DNA of 64,000 bases from Streptomyces sp. AC512_CC834 (GCF_019049325.1 NZ_JAGMUO010000011.1:186001-250000); one strand, 5' to 3'; shown: positions 1 to 12,353, numbered from the stretch's first letter. The notes: generated by a model from the sequence alone, not told the origin. Translations and numbers: made by a program.

Positions 1-658
1 CGCAGCGCATCTGGCCCATCTCCATGCGGGCCTCGGACACGCCGAGGGCGCGGATGAGTTCGCGCAGCTCACGGACGTAGGCGCGGGCGACCTCGGGGGC
101 GCGCTCGCCCGCTCCCTCGATCGGCTTGGTGACGATCTCGATGAGCGGGATACCGGCGCGGTTGTAGTCGAGCAGGGAGTGCGAGGCGCCGTGGATCCGG
201 CCCGTCGCGCCGCCGACGTGCAGCGACTTGCCGGTGTCCTCCTCCATGTGGGCGCGCTCGATCTGGACGCGGAAGGTCTCCCCGTCCTCCAACTGCACGT
301 CGAGGTAGCCGTCGAAGGCGATCGGCTCGTCGTACTGGGAGGTCTGGAAGTTCTTCGGCATGTCCGGATAGAAGTAGTTCTTCCGGGCGAAGCGGCACCA
401 CTCGGCGATCTCGCAGTTCAGCGCGAGACCGATCCGGATGGCCGACTCGACGCCGGTCGCGTTGACGACCGGGAGCGCGCCGGGCATGCCGAGGCAGACG
501 GGACAGGTCTGGGTGTTGGGATCGGCGCCCAGTGCGGTCGAACAGCCGCAGAACATCTTGGTGCGGGTGCCGAGTTCGACATGGACCTCTAGGCCCATGA
601 CGGGGTCGTACGACGCGAGTGCGTCCTCGTACGACACCAGGTCGGTCGTGGTGGTCAC
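1..658 (-). CDS. gatB: Asp-tRNA(Asn)/Glu-tRNA(Gln) amidotransferase subunit B, 5' part only
   Basis: N-terminal 219 codons of GatB, the subunit that activates misacylated Glu-tRNA(Gln) or Asp-tRNA(Asn) for transamidation in the cytoplasm. The gene runs off the left edge of the window, so it is partial by position, not broken. The start is GTG at 658, followed by [11 protein letters not shown], with a GAGAGGGAAG ribosome site just upstream. Family hallmarks are visible: MGLEVHVEL near residue 23, the cysteine pairs CGC and [15 protein letters not shown], and [20 protein letters not shown]. It is the last gene of the gatC-gatA-orf-gatB operon; its ribosome site lies in the short gap after the stop of the small membrane gene. 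Confidence 0.97.
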   Translation of the reverse strand, partial: MTTTTDLVSYEDALASYDPVMGLEVHVELGTRTKMFCGCSTALGADPNTQTCPVCLGMPGALPVVNATGVESAIRIGLALNCEIAEWCRFARKNYFYPDMPKNFQTSQYDEPIAFDGYLDVQLEDGETFRVQIERAHMEEDTGKSLHVGGATGRIHGASHSLLDYNRAGIPLIEIVTKPIEGAGERAPEVARAYVRELRELIRALGVSEARMEMGQMRC

Positions 659-673
659 GGTGAAACTTCCCTC

Positions 674-909
674 TCAGCCCAGCAGGACGTCGTCGTCGCC
701 GAGGCGCTTCAGCTCGCGGTAGAGGATCGCGAGGTTGGTGACGACCGCGGCGCCGGTCACGACGGCGTCGAGCAGCCGCAGCGTGTCGCTCTCGCCACGC
801 GCCTTCTTGATCTGCTTGTAGACCCCGACGGCGCCGAACGCCGACGTGGCCATCGAGACGTACAGGCCGGACCGGGACTTCTTGAAGCCCTTGGCCTTGG
901 TCAGTGCGC

Positions 910-913
<4 letters not shown>
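674..913 (-). CDS. small conserved protein between gatA and gatB
   Basis: A 79-residue protein beginning GTG ([16 protein letters not shown]). Its GTG overlaps the gatA stop as GTGA, so translation is probably coupled to gatA. The N-terminus is basic; two short hydrophobic stretches (around residues 19-32 and 49-63) flank a charged K-K-A-R-G-E segment, compatible with a membrane-associated protein. The C-terminus is acidic (GDDDVLLG). I recall a small gene in the same place in other Streptomyces gat operons but know no function. A longer reading frame in the same phase running back through gatA is a shadow. Confidence 0.75.
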
Positions 914-2403
<1,490 letters not shown>

Positions 2404-2408
2404 GGCGA

Positions 2409-2705
2409 TTACTCCTCCCCCAGGATCTGCGGCACCTTGAAACGCTGCTGCTCCTGGGCGGGGGCGCCGGAGAGCGCCTGCTCGGGCGTGAGCGACGGAC
2501 GGACCTCGTCCGGCCGCATGACGTTCGTCAGCGGCAGCGGGTGCGAGGTCGGCGGTACGTCTTGGTCGGCGACCTCGCTGACGCGGGCGACCGCGCCGAT
2601 GATGTCGTCGAGCTGTCCCGCGAAGTGCTCGAGCTCTTCGGGCTTCAGCTCCAGACGCGCCAGCCGGGCGAGGTGGGCGACCTCCTCGCGCGTGATGCCA
2701 GGCAT
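2409..2705 (-). CDS. gatC: Asp-tRNA(Asn)/Glu-tRNA(Gln) amidotransferase subunit C
   Basis: 98-residue GatC, the small linker that stabilises the GatA-GatB complex. Typical features: [17 protein letters not shown] near the N-terminus and an extended C-terminal half ([12 protein letters not shown], then [10 protein letters not shown]) that wraps GatA. First gene of the operon; the promoter should lie in the 2706-2900 region, but I see no convincing -35/-10 pair there. Confidence 0.97.
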   Translation of the reverse strand: MPGITREEVAHLARLARLELKPEELEHFAGQLDDIIGAVARVSEVADQDVPPTSHPLPLTNVMRPDEVRPSLTPEQALSGAPAQEQQRFKVPQILGEE

Positions 2706-3234
2706 GCAGCGTTCCTCTGGGTGAGTGTGTGGTCGGGGCCCATCGGCCTGGGCAAGTCGCTTGTCCCAGTCGATTCGGCCCGATCGGTTTGGCCCAATCC
2801 TATGGGGCCGGGCCCCGTGGCCGTTAAACGGTTTCCCCGGGGGCCGCTCCCCGGCGCGCGACGGACGACCGGCGCCGCTGGAAACCCGGTCGCGCCGAGC
2901 TGCCTCAGGAGGCGCGGGAGGAGGCGTAGGAGGCGCACGAGGCCCGCGAGGTTTGCGACCGCCGGCTCACCCTGCCGGCCGGGCGATCCGCGCCACGGTC
3001 CCGCGGATCACCGCGGGCCGACTCACTCGTCGCTCGCCGCCGCGGGCAGTGCGGCGGCGGCCCGCACCCAGCCCCGGGAGCCGCGGCCGAGCAGCCAGGC
3101 GGCGGTCTCGTCGGGCGGCACGGCGGCGGCCACCAGCCAGCCCGATGAGGCCCACGACCACCGGCTCACCCTGCCGGCCGGGCGCTTCGCACCGCGGATC
3201 ACTGCGGATCACCCGCGGATCACCGCAGGCCGAC
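2706..3234. other. intergenic region between gatC and the GGDEF/EAL gene
   Basis: 529 bp without an intact gene. The left part (2706-2900) is the gat leader and promoter area, rich in short GGCC-containing repeats. The right part (2938-3145) is a second copy of the 3' end and 3' flank of the neighbouring GGDEF/EAL gene. No RNA gene recognised. Confidence 0.7.
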
Positions 3235-3357
3235 TCACTCGTCGCTCGCCGCCGCGGGCAGTGCGGCGGCGGCCCGCACCCAGCCGCGGGAGCCGCGGGC
3301 GAGCAGCCAGGCGGTGGTCTCGTCGGGCGGCATGGCGGCGGCCACCAGCCAGCCCTG
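2938..3357. repeat. imperfect ~205-bp tandem duplication of the 3' end of the GGDEF/EAL gene
   Basis: Copy 1 is about 2938-3145 and copy 2 about 3146-3357. The motif ACTCACTCGTCGCTCGCCGC occurs at 3021 and again at 3233, and CCGGCTCACCCTGCCGGCC occurs at 2962 and 3161. The offset changes from 199 to 212 because copy 2 carries about 13 extra bases of a small GCGGATCAC repeat. Copy 1 still encodes, on the minus strand, a near-identical version of the last ~40 residues of the gene (PPDETAAWLLGRGSRGWV) with its stop, but is detached from any start. Confidence 0.9.
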
Positions 3358-5457
3358 TACGGCGTCGCAGCCCAGGTCGCGCAGGCGCTCCCAGGTCTCG
3401 TCGTCCTCCACGCCCTCGGCGACGACGAGCAGTCCGAGCGAGTGGGCGAGGTCGACGGTGCAGCGCACGATCTCGGCGTCCTCGTTGTCGATGGCCAGCC
3501 GGGCCACGAACGAGCGGTCGATCTTCAGCTCGCTGACGGGGAGCCTGCGCAGATGGACGAGGGAGGAGTAGCCGGTCCCGAAGTCGTCCAGGGACATCTT
3601 CACGCCGTGCCCGGTCAGCGCGTTGAGCGTGTCGGCCGCGCGCTGCGGGTCCTCCAGGAGGACGTGCTCCGTGATCTCGAGTTGGAGCGCTCCCGCGGGA
3701 ACGCCGTGCCGGGCGAGGCGGGCGGCCACCGAGCCGGCGAACCCGGGCGTGTGGACGTCGCGCGGGGAGACGTTGACCGCGACGGGCACGAAGAGGCCCT
3801 GGGAACGCCACCGGGCGACCTGTTCGAGCGCCGTCTCCAGTACGTACTCGGTGAGGTGGGGCATCAGCCCGGAGGACTCGGCGATCGCTATGAACTCGTC
3901 CGGCGGCACCCTGCCGCGCTCGGGGTGCACCCAGCGCACCAGGGCCTCAAGGCCCGCGACCTGTCCGTCGAAGCGGACCTTGGGCTGGTAGTGAAGCTGC
4001 ACCTCGTGGGCGTCCAGGGCGCGGCGCAGGTCGCCGAGGAGCCCGAGCCGGTCCGGGGTGTTGGAGTCCCGCTTGGACTCGTAGACCTCCACGCCCGTAC
4101 GGTCCCGCTTCGCCTGGTACATCGCCACGTCCGCGCGGCGCAGCAGCCCCTCGGCGTCCAGCGCGTGGTCGGGGAAGACGGCGACGCCGGCGCTGGCCTC
4201 CAGGACCAGGGTGAGCCCGTCCAGGTCCATCGGGGAACTGAGCTCGACCACCAGGGCCCGGGCGATCCGGGTCGCCGACGTGGTGGAGTCGGCGACGGGC
4301 AGTAAGACGGCGAACTCGTCGCCGCCGAGCCGCGCGGCCTCCGCCCCGCGCGGCAGGGCCTGCCGCAGCCGGTCGGCGGTCTGCAGCAGCAGCCGGTCCC
4401 CGGCGAGGTGGCCGAGCGTGTCGTTGACCGACCGGAAACGGTCGAGGTCGATCAGCATCAGGGCGGCGCGGGCACCGATCCGCTCGGCGTCGTCCAGCGC
4501 GGTCCAGGTCCGCTCGAGAAGCCACTGCCGGTTGGGCAGTCCGGTGAGCGGGTCGCGCAACTGCTCCTCGGCCCGGGCGCGGGCGATCCACAGGGTGGAG
4601 TCGAGGGCGATGAGCGGGATGGCGAACAGCGGCAGCAGCAGCGGCTTGGCGACGGCGACGACGCAGACCAGCGGGGCGATGCCGAGCAGCGCGACGGCGA
4701 CCAGGCCGTGTCTGACCAGGGCGGTGCGGGCGACGGTGGGCAGACCGACGCGCGGTGTCTGCAGATACCACAGCAGGGCGCGGGTGACGGCGAGGTAGGC
4801 GACGGCGACGAGCACCACCTTGGGCGCCGCGTACATCCCCCAGGTGTTCGGGTCCCAGGGGTCCTCGACGGAAGGCACGGAGCCGCAGACACGCAGCACC
4901 AGGGCGCCCGCGGCGATGCCGAGGATGTCCACCGCGCCGTGCAGGACGCCCTGCCGCCAGCGGCCCCGGCGGGCTACGCCGACCAGGACGACGACGGTGA
5001 GGCTGACCATGCCGGCCGGAACCCAGCCGTACAGCAGCAGGACGGCGAGGGTGAGGGCGGCGCCGGACCCGGTGCCGCCCCACCAGCGGGAGCGGCCGAG
5101 CATGACCAGGTGGCCGACGACGATGCCGGACAGCACGGCCAGGGACCAGCCGGCGGTGCCGGACGGGAAGAGGGCGTGGCCGTCGGTGAACGCGTGGTAG
5201 AAGCCGGCGCCCAGAACGAAGGCGGCGGCCGCGACGACCGCCGCGGGCAACGCGGGCCAGGCCAGGTGCCGTTCGCCGTCGGGGTCGGACAGGCCGGGGG
5301 TGTGGCCCGCGGCCGGCGGTACGGGGCCGCGTGCGACCGCCGCGGGACGCGGGACGCCGCCATCGCGTTGCCCGAACCACCGGCTCACGTGCCGCGTGCC
5401 CACCATGCGACGCAGGCGCAGCCGTGAGCCCGCGGCGGCGCTCTCGGTCGGTTCCAT
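3235..5457 (-). CDS. rmdB: membrane-anchored GGDEF-EAL protein (RmdB-like c-di-GMP phosphodiesterase)
   Basis: 740-residue protein from ATG 5457 (MEPTESAAAG; AGAGGGA upstream). Hydrophobic segments lie at about 65-290, followed by a GGDEF domain (about 300-460, intact RLGGDEF at 376-382) and an EAL domain (about 475-720, GLEALVRW at 502-509, later DDFGTGYSS). Such tandem proteins make or degrade cyclic di-GMP at the membrane; position and architecture match S. coelicolor RmdB, reported as a phosphodiesterase affecting development (from memory). Codon 385, just after GGDEF, is the rare leucine codon TTA (4303-4305 forward), so translation should depend on the bldA tRNA. The 3' end is duplicated downstream. 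An upstream in-frame ATG at 5682 has less Streptomyces-like coding and is not preferred. Confidence 0.9.
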   Translation of the reverse strand: MEPTESAAAGSRLRLRRMVGTRHVSRWFGQRDGGVPRPAAVARGPVPPAAGHTPGLSDPDGERHLAWPALPAAVVAAAAFVLGAGFYHAFTDGHALFPSGTAGWSLAVLSGIVVGHLVMLGRSRWWGGTGSGAALTLAVLLLYGWVPAGMVSLTVVVLVGVARRGRWRQGVLHGAVDILGIAAGALVLRVCGSVPSVEDPWDPNTWGMYAAPKVVLVAVAYLAVTRALLWYLQTPRVGLPTVARTALVRHGLVAVALLGIAPLVCVVAVAKPLLLPLFAIPLIALDSTLWIARARAEEQLRDPLTGLPNRQWLLERTWTALDDAERIGARAALMLIDLDRFRSVNDTLGHLAGDRLLLQTADRLRQALPRGAEAARLGGDEFAVLLPVADSTTSATRIARALVVELSSPMDLDGLTLVLEASAGVAVFPDHALDAEGLLRRADVAMYQAKRDRTGVEVYESKRDSNTPDRLGLLGDLRRALDAHEVQLHYQPKVRFDGQVAGLEALVRWVHPERGRVPPDEFIAIAESSGLMPHLTEYVLETALEQVARWRSQGLFVPVAVNVSPRDVHTPGFAGSVAARLARHGVPAGALQLEITEHVLLEDPQRAADTLNALTGHGVKMSLDDFGTGYSSLVHLRRLPVSELKIDRSFVARLAIDNEDAEIVRCTVDLAHSLGLLVVAEGVEDDETWERLRDLGCDAVQGWLVAAAMPPDETTAWLLARGSRGWVRAAAALPAAASDE

Positions 5458-5540
5458 TCCCGTCCCTCTCACAGCCGGCGGTGCCCACGCCACGCGGCCC
5501 CCGCCTCGACCACCTTCAACGGCTCCGCGTTGGAGACCCC

Positions 5541-5566
5541 TCCCCCTGTCACGCGTGGCAGGGGGA
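5541..5566. promoter_or_regulatory. 26-bp palindrome upstream of the GGDEF/EAL gene
   Basis: TCCCCCTG (5541-5548) and CAGGGGGA (5559-5566) flank CACGCGTG, itself palindromic, so the whole 26 bp is dyad-symmetric except for one T/G position pair. It lies 84-109 bp upstream of the start codon, where an operator or promoter element would fall. It could also act as a hairpin terminator for readthrough from ligA, though no T-run follows. Confidence 0.5.
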
Positions 5567-5714
5567 CGCCCCGACCGCGGTCGGACGCGGTCGGCGCACA
5601 CCTCAACAGTAGGCCGCGGATGGCTTCCAGGGGCACTGGTCGTCGACGGTTGCCCGAATGCGCCCCAGCCACCCGTATGCATCTGATATGCGCCGATCGG
5701 GTGGCCTTCAACCG

Positions 5715-7937
<2,223 letters not shown>

Positions 7938-8933
7938 TTACTCTGGGTTGTCCGCGAGGGATCTCGCCGCCCGGACGCAGTGGGCGAGCGCGCGGCGGGC
8001 ATACTCCGGGGAGGCGCCCGCGAGTCCGCACGCCGGAGTGACGGTGACCGCCTCCGCGAGCAGCTCCGGACGCAGCCCCAGCCTGCGCCACAGCGTCCTG
8101 ACACCCATGACGCTACCCGCAGGGTCTGACAACGCGGCGTCCGTGCCGGGCACGACACCGGCGAAGAGCCGGGTGCCGCCCTCGACCGCCTCACCGATCA
8201 CGTCGTCGTCACGCTCGGTGAGGAGCGCGAAGTCGAAGGAGACGCCCGCGACGCCCGCCCGGCGCAGCAGGGCGAACGGCACGTCCGGTGCGCAGGAGTG
8301 GACCACGACCGGGCCGCCGTCGTGCACCCCGGCGATGTCGCGCAGTGCCGCCTCGACGACCTGGCGGTCGACGGCGCGGTGGGTGCGGTAGCCGCTGGCG
8401 CTGCGCACCCGGCCGCCCAGGACGGCGGTGAGGGACGGTTCGTCGAGCTGGAGCACGGGCCGGGCACCGGGCACGCGGCGCCGGACCTCCGCCAGGTGCA
8501 GGCGCAGTCCTTCGGCGAGGGAGGCGGCGAGGTCGCGGCAGGCACCGGGGTCGGAGAGGACGGCCTCGCCGTTCCTCAGCTCCAGGGCGGCGGCGAGCGT
8601 CCAGGGGCCGACGGCCTGGACCTTGAGCGGCCCCTCGTGGCCCTGGGTGAACTCCTCCAGGGCGTCCAGGTCCTCGCCCAGCCAGGCGCGGGCGCGTTTC
8701 GTGTCCCGGCCCGGGTGGTCGCCGAGTCGCCAGCCGCTGGGCTCCACGCGCGCGTACAGCTCGACGAGCATGCCGGCGGTGCGGCCGATCATGTCGGCGC
8801 CGGGGCCGCGGGCGGGCAGTTCGGGGAGGAAGGGGAAGTCCTCGAAGGTGCCGGTGGCGGTCTTGGCGGCCTCGCGGACGTCGTGGCCCGGGAGGCTGCC
8901 GATGCCGGTGGCGGGGGCGAAGGTGTCGTTCAC
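7938..8933 (-). CDS. MetE C-terminal-domain-like protein (cobalamin-independent methionine synthase family)
   Basis: 331 residues from GTG 8933 (VNDTFAPATGIGSLPG). It matches only the catalytic barrel of MetE, not its N-terminal half. The zinc ligands of the family are retained: VVVHSCAPD (His and Cys) and TPACGL (second Cys), and LQLDEPSL carries the conserved Asp/Glu. The methyl donor is unknown; such short archaeal and actinobacterial proteins may use a corrinoid protein or another substrate. It lies immediately upstream of ligA (15 bp). The longer in-frame extension upstream to 9053 is low-complexity and crosses a repeat, so I rejected it. Confidence 0.85.
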   Translation of the reverse strand: MNDTFAPATGIGSLPGHDVREAAKTATGTFEDFPFLPELPARGPGADMIGRTAGMLVELYARVEPSGWRLGDHPGRDTKRARAWLGEDLDALEEFTQGHEGPLKVQAVGPWTLAAALELRNGEAVLSDPGACRDLAASLAEGLRLHLAEVRRRVPGARPVLQLDEPSLTAVLGGRVRSASGYRTHRAVDRQVVEAALRDIAGVHDGGPVVVHSCAPDVPFALLRRAGVAGVSFDFALLTERDDDVIGEAVEGGTRLFAGVVPGTDAALSDPAGSVMGVRTLWRRLGLRPELLAEAVTVTPACGLAGASPEYARRALAHCVRAARSLADNPE

Positions 8934-8999
8934 GGGGCAAGCGTACGCAGGGGCGCGGGGCTGGATTTCGCCCCCGCCGCCCCTTCCCTTTCCCGTCCC

Positions 9000-9017
9000 T
9001 GGGGGCTGCCGCCCCCA
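9000..9017. repeat. GC-rich intergenic palindrome of a type common in Streptomyces
   Basis: TGGGGGC (9000-9006) and GCCCCCA (9011-9017) form a hairpin followed by GACCCCC. On the other strand it reads GGGGGTCTGGGGGC, a dispersed intergenic element I recognise from many Streptomyces genomes. A relative occurs at 47749-47770. It lies between the SDR gene and the MetE-like gene and may attenuate transcription between them. Confidence 0.6.
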
Positions 9018-9115
9018 GACCCCCGCTTTCGGCCTGGACGGCCTCGTCCTCAAACTCCCCCAGAGGGGGCACCCCCAACGGGCTGAAGTGTCGCACCGGC
9101 GTCACAAAGGAGCCC

Positions 9116-9814
9116 TTACCTTCCCGGGCGCACCGTCAGGTCGTTGACCTCCGCGTCCTTCGGCAGGTCCAGGGCCATCAGGATCGTCGTGGCCACGGAC
9201 TCCGGGGCGATCCACTTCTCGGGGTCGTACTCCTTGCCCTCCTGCTGGTGGACCTTGGCCTGCATGGGGCTGGCGGTGCGGCCGGGGTAGACCGAGGTGA
9301 CGCGGACGCCGTTCGCGTGCTCCTCCTGGCGCAGGGCGTCGGCCAGGGCCTTCAGACCGTGCTTGGAGGCCCCGTACGCGGCCCAGCCGGCGTGGGCGTT
9401 CAGGCCGGAACCGGAGTTGACGAAGAGCACGTGGCCCTGGGCGGCGCGGAGCTGCGGGAGCAGGAGGCGGGTCAGCTCGGCGGGGGCGACCAGGTTGACG
9501 TTCAACTGGTGGTGCCAGGTCTTCGCGGTGAGGTCGCCGACCGGGCCCAGGTCGACGACCCCGGCGATGTGCAGCAGCGAGTCCACGCGGTCGGGCAGGC
9601 TCTGGTGGGACAGGGCCCAGGACAGCTTGCCCGGGTCGGAAAGGTCGCCGACCAGCGTCTTCGCGCCGGGGAACGCAGCGGCCAGTTCCTTCGCGCGGCC
9701 GGCGTCGCGCGCGTGCAGCACGATCTCGTCGCCGCGTTCGTGCAGGCGGTGGGCGACGGCGGCGCCGATGCCGGACCCCGCTCCGGTGATCACATGGGTA
9801 GCCATGCCCGCCAT
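9116..9814 (-). CDS. short-chain dehydrogenase/reductase
   Basis: 232-residue Rossmann-fold oxidoreductase. The NAD(P)-binding motif TGAGSGIG is at residues 10-17, an NSGSG serine motif follows mid-protein, and the catalytic YGASK tetrad region is present. An Arg after the second strand (LHARDAGR) suggests NADP(H) preference. The substrate cannot be read from sequence. Two ATG codons, 9814 and 9805, are both plausible starts (MAGMATHVITG); neither has a clear ribosome site. It follows the LOG-family gene by 18 bp and is probably cotranscribed with it. Confidence 0.92.
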   Translation of the reverse strand: MAGMATHVITGAGSGIGAAVAHRLHERGDEIVLHARDAGRAKELAAAFPGAKTLVGDLSDPGKLSWALSHQSLPDRVDSLLHIAGVVDLGPVGDLTAKTWHHQLNVNLVAPAELTRLLLPQLRAAQGHVLFVNSGSGLNAHAGWAAYGASKHGLKALADALRQEEHANGVRVTSVYPGRTASPMQAKVHQQEGKEYDPEKWIAPESVATTILMALDLPKDAEVNDLTVRPGR

Positions 9815-9832
9815 GCTCGCACCACCGGCGCC

Positions 9833-10372
9833 TCACTCGATGCCCTGGCTCTCCTCCAGGTAGGCCAGCGCGCCGACCGGCTCTTCGGCGAAGAACACCA
9901 GCTCGGTGAGGGGGCGGGGCAGGAAGCCCTCGTCCTCCATCCGGCGGAACTGCTCCTTGAGTCCGTCGTAGAAGCCCGCCGTGTTGAGCAGGACGACCGG
10001 CTTGTCGGTGTGCCCGTGCTTCTTCAGCTCGAGGATCTCGGTGGCCTCGTCGAGGGTCCCGGTGCCGCCCACCATGATGACCACGGCGTCGGCCTTCTCC
10101 AGCAGCAGCCGCTTGCGCTCCGCCAGGTCCCGCGCGATCACCATCTCGTCGGCGCCCTCGCGCGCCTTGGCCGCCAGGAAGTCCACCGAGACCCCCAGCA
10201 GCTTTCCTCCGGACTCCTGCACGCCGTCGGCGACCACCTTCATCAACCCGACGTCGGAGCCGCCCCACACGAGGGTGTGACCGCCCTTGCCGAGCAGTTC
10301 GGCGAACTCCTTCGCGGGGCGCGTGTAGCGCTCGTCGAGGTCGGCGGCGGAGAGGAAGACGCAGATGTTCAT
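9833..10372 (-). CDS. LOG-family protein (TIGR00730; cytokinin riboside 5'-monophosphate phosphoribohydrolase-like)
   Basis: 179 residues from ATG 10372 (MNICVFLSAADLDERYTRPA). The LOG signature PGGxGTxxE appears as VGGTGTLDE, with Val in place of the usual Pro but the GG, GT and Glu retained. Family members cleave N6-modified AMP to free base or hydrolyse nucleoside monophosphates; many bacterial members are annotated as lysine decarboxylase by mistake. The longer frame reaching 10888 crosses the divergent DUF427 gene and is a shadow. Confidence 0.85.
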   Translation of the reverse strand: MNICVFLSAADLDERYTRPAKEFAELLGKGGHTLVWGGSDVGLMKVVADGVQESGGKLLGVSVDFLAAKAREGADEMVIARDLAERKRLLLEKADAVVIMVGGTGTLDEATEILELKKHGHTDKPVVLLNTAGFYDGLKEQFRRMEDEGFLPRPLTELVFFAEEPVGALAYLEESQGIE

Positions 10373-10489
10373 GGGGCAACGGTACGTTCCCTCGCCGGCG
10401 GGAAGAATGCGGCTTCCGGTCGTGCTGTCATCAGCAGAACGCAGAACGCAGAACCGGCTACCGAGGACCGAGGACCGAGGAGAACAATC

Positions 10490-10813
10490 GTGACCAAGGG
10501 ACACCGCATCACCGTCGAGCCGAGCGACCGGCACGTGAGCGTGGTGCGCGGCGAGCAGGTGCTGGCGGACAGCGACGGGGCACTGGTTCTTCGGGAGACA
10601 GGCTGTCCCGACCGGTACTACATCCCGCCGAAGGACGTACGCCTCGACCTCCTGACCGCCTCCGACACGCGCACGCACTGCCCCTTCAAGGGCGACGCGT
10701 CGTACTGGTCGCTGCCGGACGCGGCCGACCTGGTGTGGGCGTACCCGGACCCGAAGCCGGAGGTGGCGGAGATCAAGGACCACCTCTGCTTCTACGACGT
10801 CGAGGTGTCCTGA
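10490..10813 (+). CDS. DUF427 family protein
   Basis: 107 residues starting GTG 10490 with a GAGGAGAAC ribosome site. Family features: RHVSVVRGEQVLADSDGAL, RYYIPPKDV, and HCPFKGDASYW, then WAYPDP near the C-terminus. These single-domain proteins adopt a small beta-fold of unknown function, sometimes beside redox or nucleotide enzymes. Divergent from the LOG gene with a 117-bp shared promoter region. A longer plus-strand frame from 9248 is antisense to the two upstream genes and is not coding. Confidence 0.85.
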   Translation: MTKGHRITVEPSDRHVSVVRGEQVLADSDGALVLRETGCPDRYYIPPKDVRLDLLTASDTRTHCPFKGDASYWSLPDAADLVWAYPDPKPEVAEIKDHLCFYDVEVS

Positions 10814-10850
10814 GCGATGAATCGCGTGCCGTAAGGCAGTCTGCACAGGC

Positions 10851-11630
10851 ATGGAGAAGAAGACTCTTTCGCGCGACGGCACGTCCATCGCCTACGAACG
10901 CACCGGGCGGGGACCGGCCGTCGTCCTCGTCAGCGGCGCCATGTCGACCGGCGCGACGATCGCGCCGCTGGCCGCGGAGCTGTCGGACCGTCTCGACGTG
11001 ACCGTGTACGACCGCCGGGGCCGCGGCGAGAGCGGTGACACGGCCCCCTACGCCGTGGAGCGCGAGATCGAGGACCTGGCGGCGCTGATCGAGACGGTGG
11101 GCGGCGAGGCGTCGCTCTACGGCATGTCGTCGGGCGGCGCGCTGGTGCTGCGGGCCGCCGCGAGCGGACTGCCGGTGCGCCGCGTCGCCGTGTACGAGGT
11201 CCCGTACGCGATGGACGACGCCGCGGTGCGGGCCGCGGCGGCGTACACGGAGCGGCTGACCGAAGCGCTCGGGCAGGGCAGGCGCGGGGACGCGGTGGAG
11301 GCGTTCCTGCGTCACACCGGCCTGGGCGAGGAGATGATCCGGGGCGCCCGGCAGTCCCCCATGTGGACCGGCATGGAGTCGGTCGCGCCGAGCCTGGCGT
11401 ACGACGACGCCGCGATGGGCGACAGCCGGGTCCCGGAGTCCGAGCTGGCGTCGGTCACCGCTCCCCTGCTGGCCCTGGCGGGCGGCGCGAGCGACGCCTG
11501 GTGGCACGAGGCGGCCCGCGCGATCGCCGGAGCGGCTCCCCACGGCACCTACGGCACCGTGGAGGGCCAGACACACATGGTAGAGCCGGGCGTACTGGCG
11601 CCGGTGCTGATGGAGTTCCTCACCGGGTGA
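10851..11630 (+). CDS. alpha/beta hydrolase
   Basis: 259-residue alpha/beta-hydrolase-fold enzyme. The oxyanion region SGAM, the nucleophile elbow YGMSSGG, an acid in GGASDAWW and the catalytic His in QTHMVEP are all visible in the expected order. No signal peptide, so cytoplasmic. The substrate is unknown; esterase or lactonase activity is typical. It begins 37 bp after the DUF427 stop and may share its promoter. Convergent with the next gene (15 bp between stops). Confidence 0.9.
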   Translation: MEKKTLSRDGTSIAYERTGRGPAVVLVSGAMSTGATIAPLAAELSDRLDVTVYDRRGRGESGDTAPYAVEREIEDLAALIETVGGEASLYGMSSGGALVLRAAASGLPVRRVAVYEVPYAMDDAAVRAAAAYTERLTEALGQGRRGDAVEAFLRHTGLGEEMIRGARQSPMWTGMESVAPSLAYDDAAMGDSRVPESELASVTAPLLALAGGASDAWWHEAARAIAGAAPHGTYGTVEGQTHMVEPGVLAPVLMEFLTG

Positions 11631-11645
11631 GGAGCGTACGGTCCG

Positions 11646-12215
11646 TCAGGCGGCGAGAGCGGACGGGCCGGGTTGCGACGGCCCTCTCCCGCCTCCGACG
11701 CCGCCGTCCGTCGGCCGGTCCCCGTCACCCAGCACCAGCTCGAACCAGATGCTCTTGCCGCCGACCCCGAACACGGACTCGCCGAGACGGCACCCGCCCC
11801 AGTCGTCGGCCAGCAGATCTAGGATCAACAGCCCTCTCCCCCGCTCCACGTCCGGCCCGGCCGACGCGAACGGCACCGGAACGAGCGGGCAGGTGTCCGT
11901 GACACTGACCCGCAGCACGGGGTTGGTCCAGCACAACCGGACGGTGGCGGGTCCGAGGGAGTACCGGACGGCATTGGTCGTCAGTTCGGAGGCCAGCAAC
12001 TCGGCCCGGTCGGTGAACTCACCCAGCCCGTGCGCGCCGAGCACGGCCTTGAGCGTCGTACGGGCGACGGCCGGCCCTCGCGGATCGCGCGGGAAGTGAA
12101 GCTCGTACTCCCAGGGTTCGTTGAACGGGATGGGGGCCGGTCCGAGTGCCGGACAGTCGTCCCTCCGTCCTGACGGTTCGGGCATCGACTCGTGTTCCGG
12201 TTCCGCATTCTTCAC
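11646..12215 (-). CDS. RsbW-like ATP-binding regulatory protein (HATPase_c_2)
   Basis: 189 residues from GTG 12215, which has a near-perfect AAGGAGGT ribosome site 5 nt upstream. The core (about 45-165) is an anti-sigma-type GHKL ATPase: the N box is ELTTNAVRYS, then VSVTDTCP, and a G1 box VERGRGLLILDLLADDWG. The C-terminus is glycine-rich and disordered. Streptomyces carry many such genes beside XRE and DUF397 genes (whiJ/abaA-like loci); the divergent XRE gene here fits that arrangement. The target sigma factor or antagonist is unknown. Confidence 0.88.
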   Translation of the reverse strand: MKNAEPEHESMPEPSGRRDDCPALGPAPIPFNEPWEYELHFPRDPRGPAVARTTLKAVLGAHGLGEFTDRAELLASELTTNAVRYSLGPATVRLCWTNPVLRVSVTDTCPLVPVPFASAGPDVERGRGLLILDLLADDWGGCRLGESVFGVGGKSIWFELVLGDGDRPTDGGVGGGRGPSQPGPSALAA

Positions 12216-12353
12216 GCGGCACCTCCTTGTGCGTGTGCGTGTCCTGTGCGTGTGCGACGAGTTACGGGTTCGGTTCGTTGAGACGGGGTGAATGGAGTGA
12301 CGGTTCTCGCGCCGTACGGCGCGGCCCGGCTGGTGCTACCCAGAGGTGGCCTG

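Noticed and set aside
2706..2900. A definite gat operon promoter
   Set aside because: TTTAAC and TAGGAT on the minus strand are 20 bp apart, too loose to call.
8934..9053. N-terminal extension of the MetE-like protein
   Set aside because: It crosses a dispersed palindrome and is low-complexity; GTG 8933 fits the family start better.
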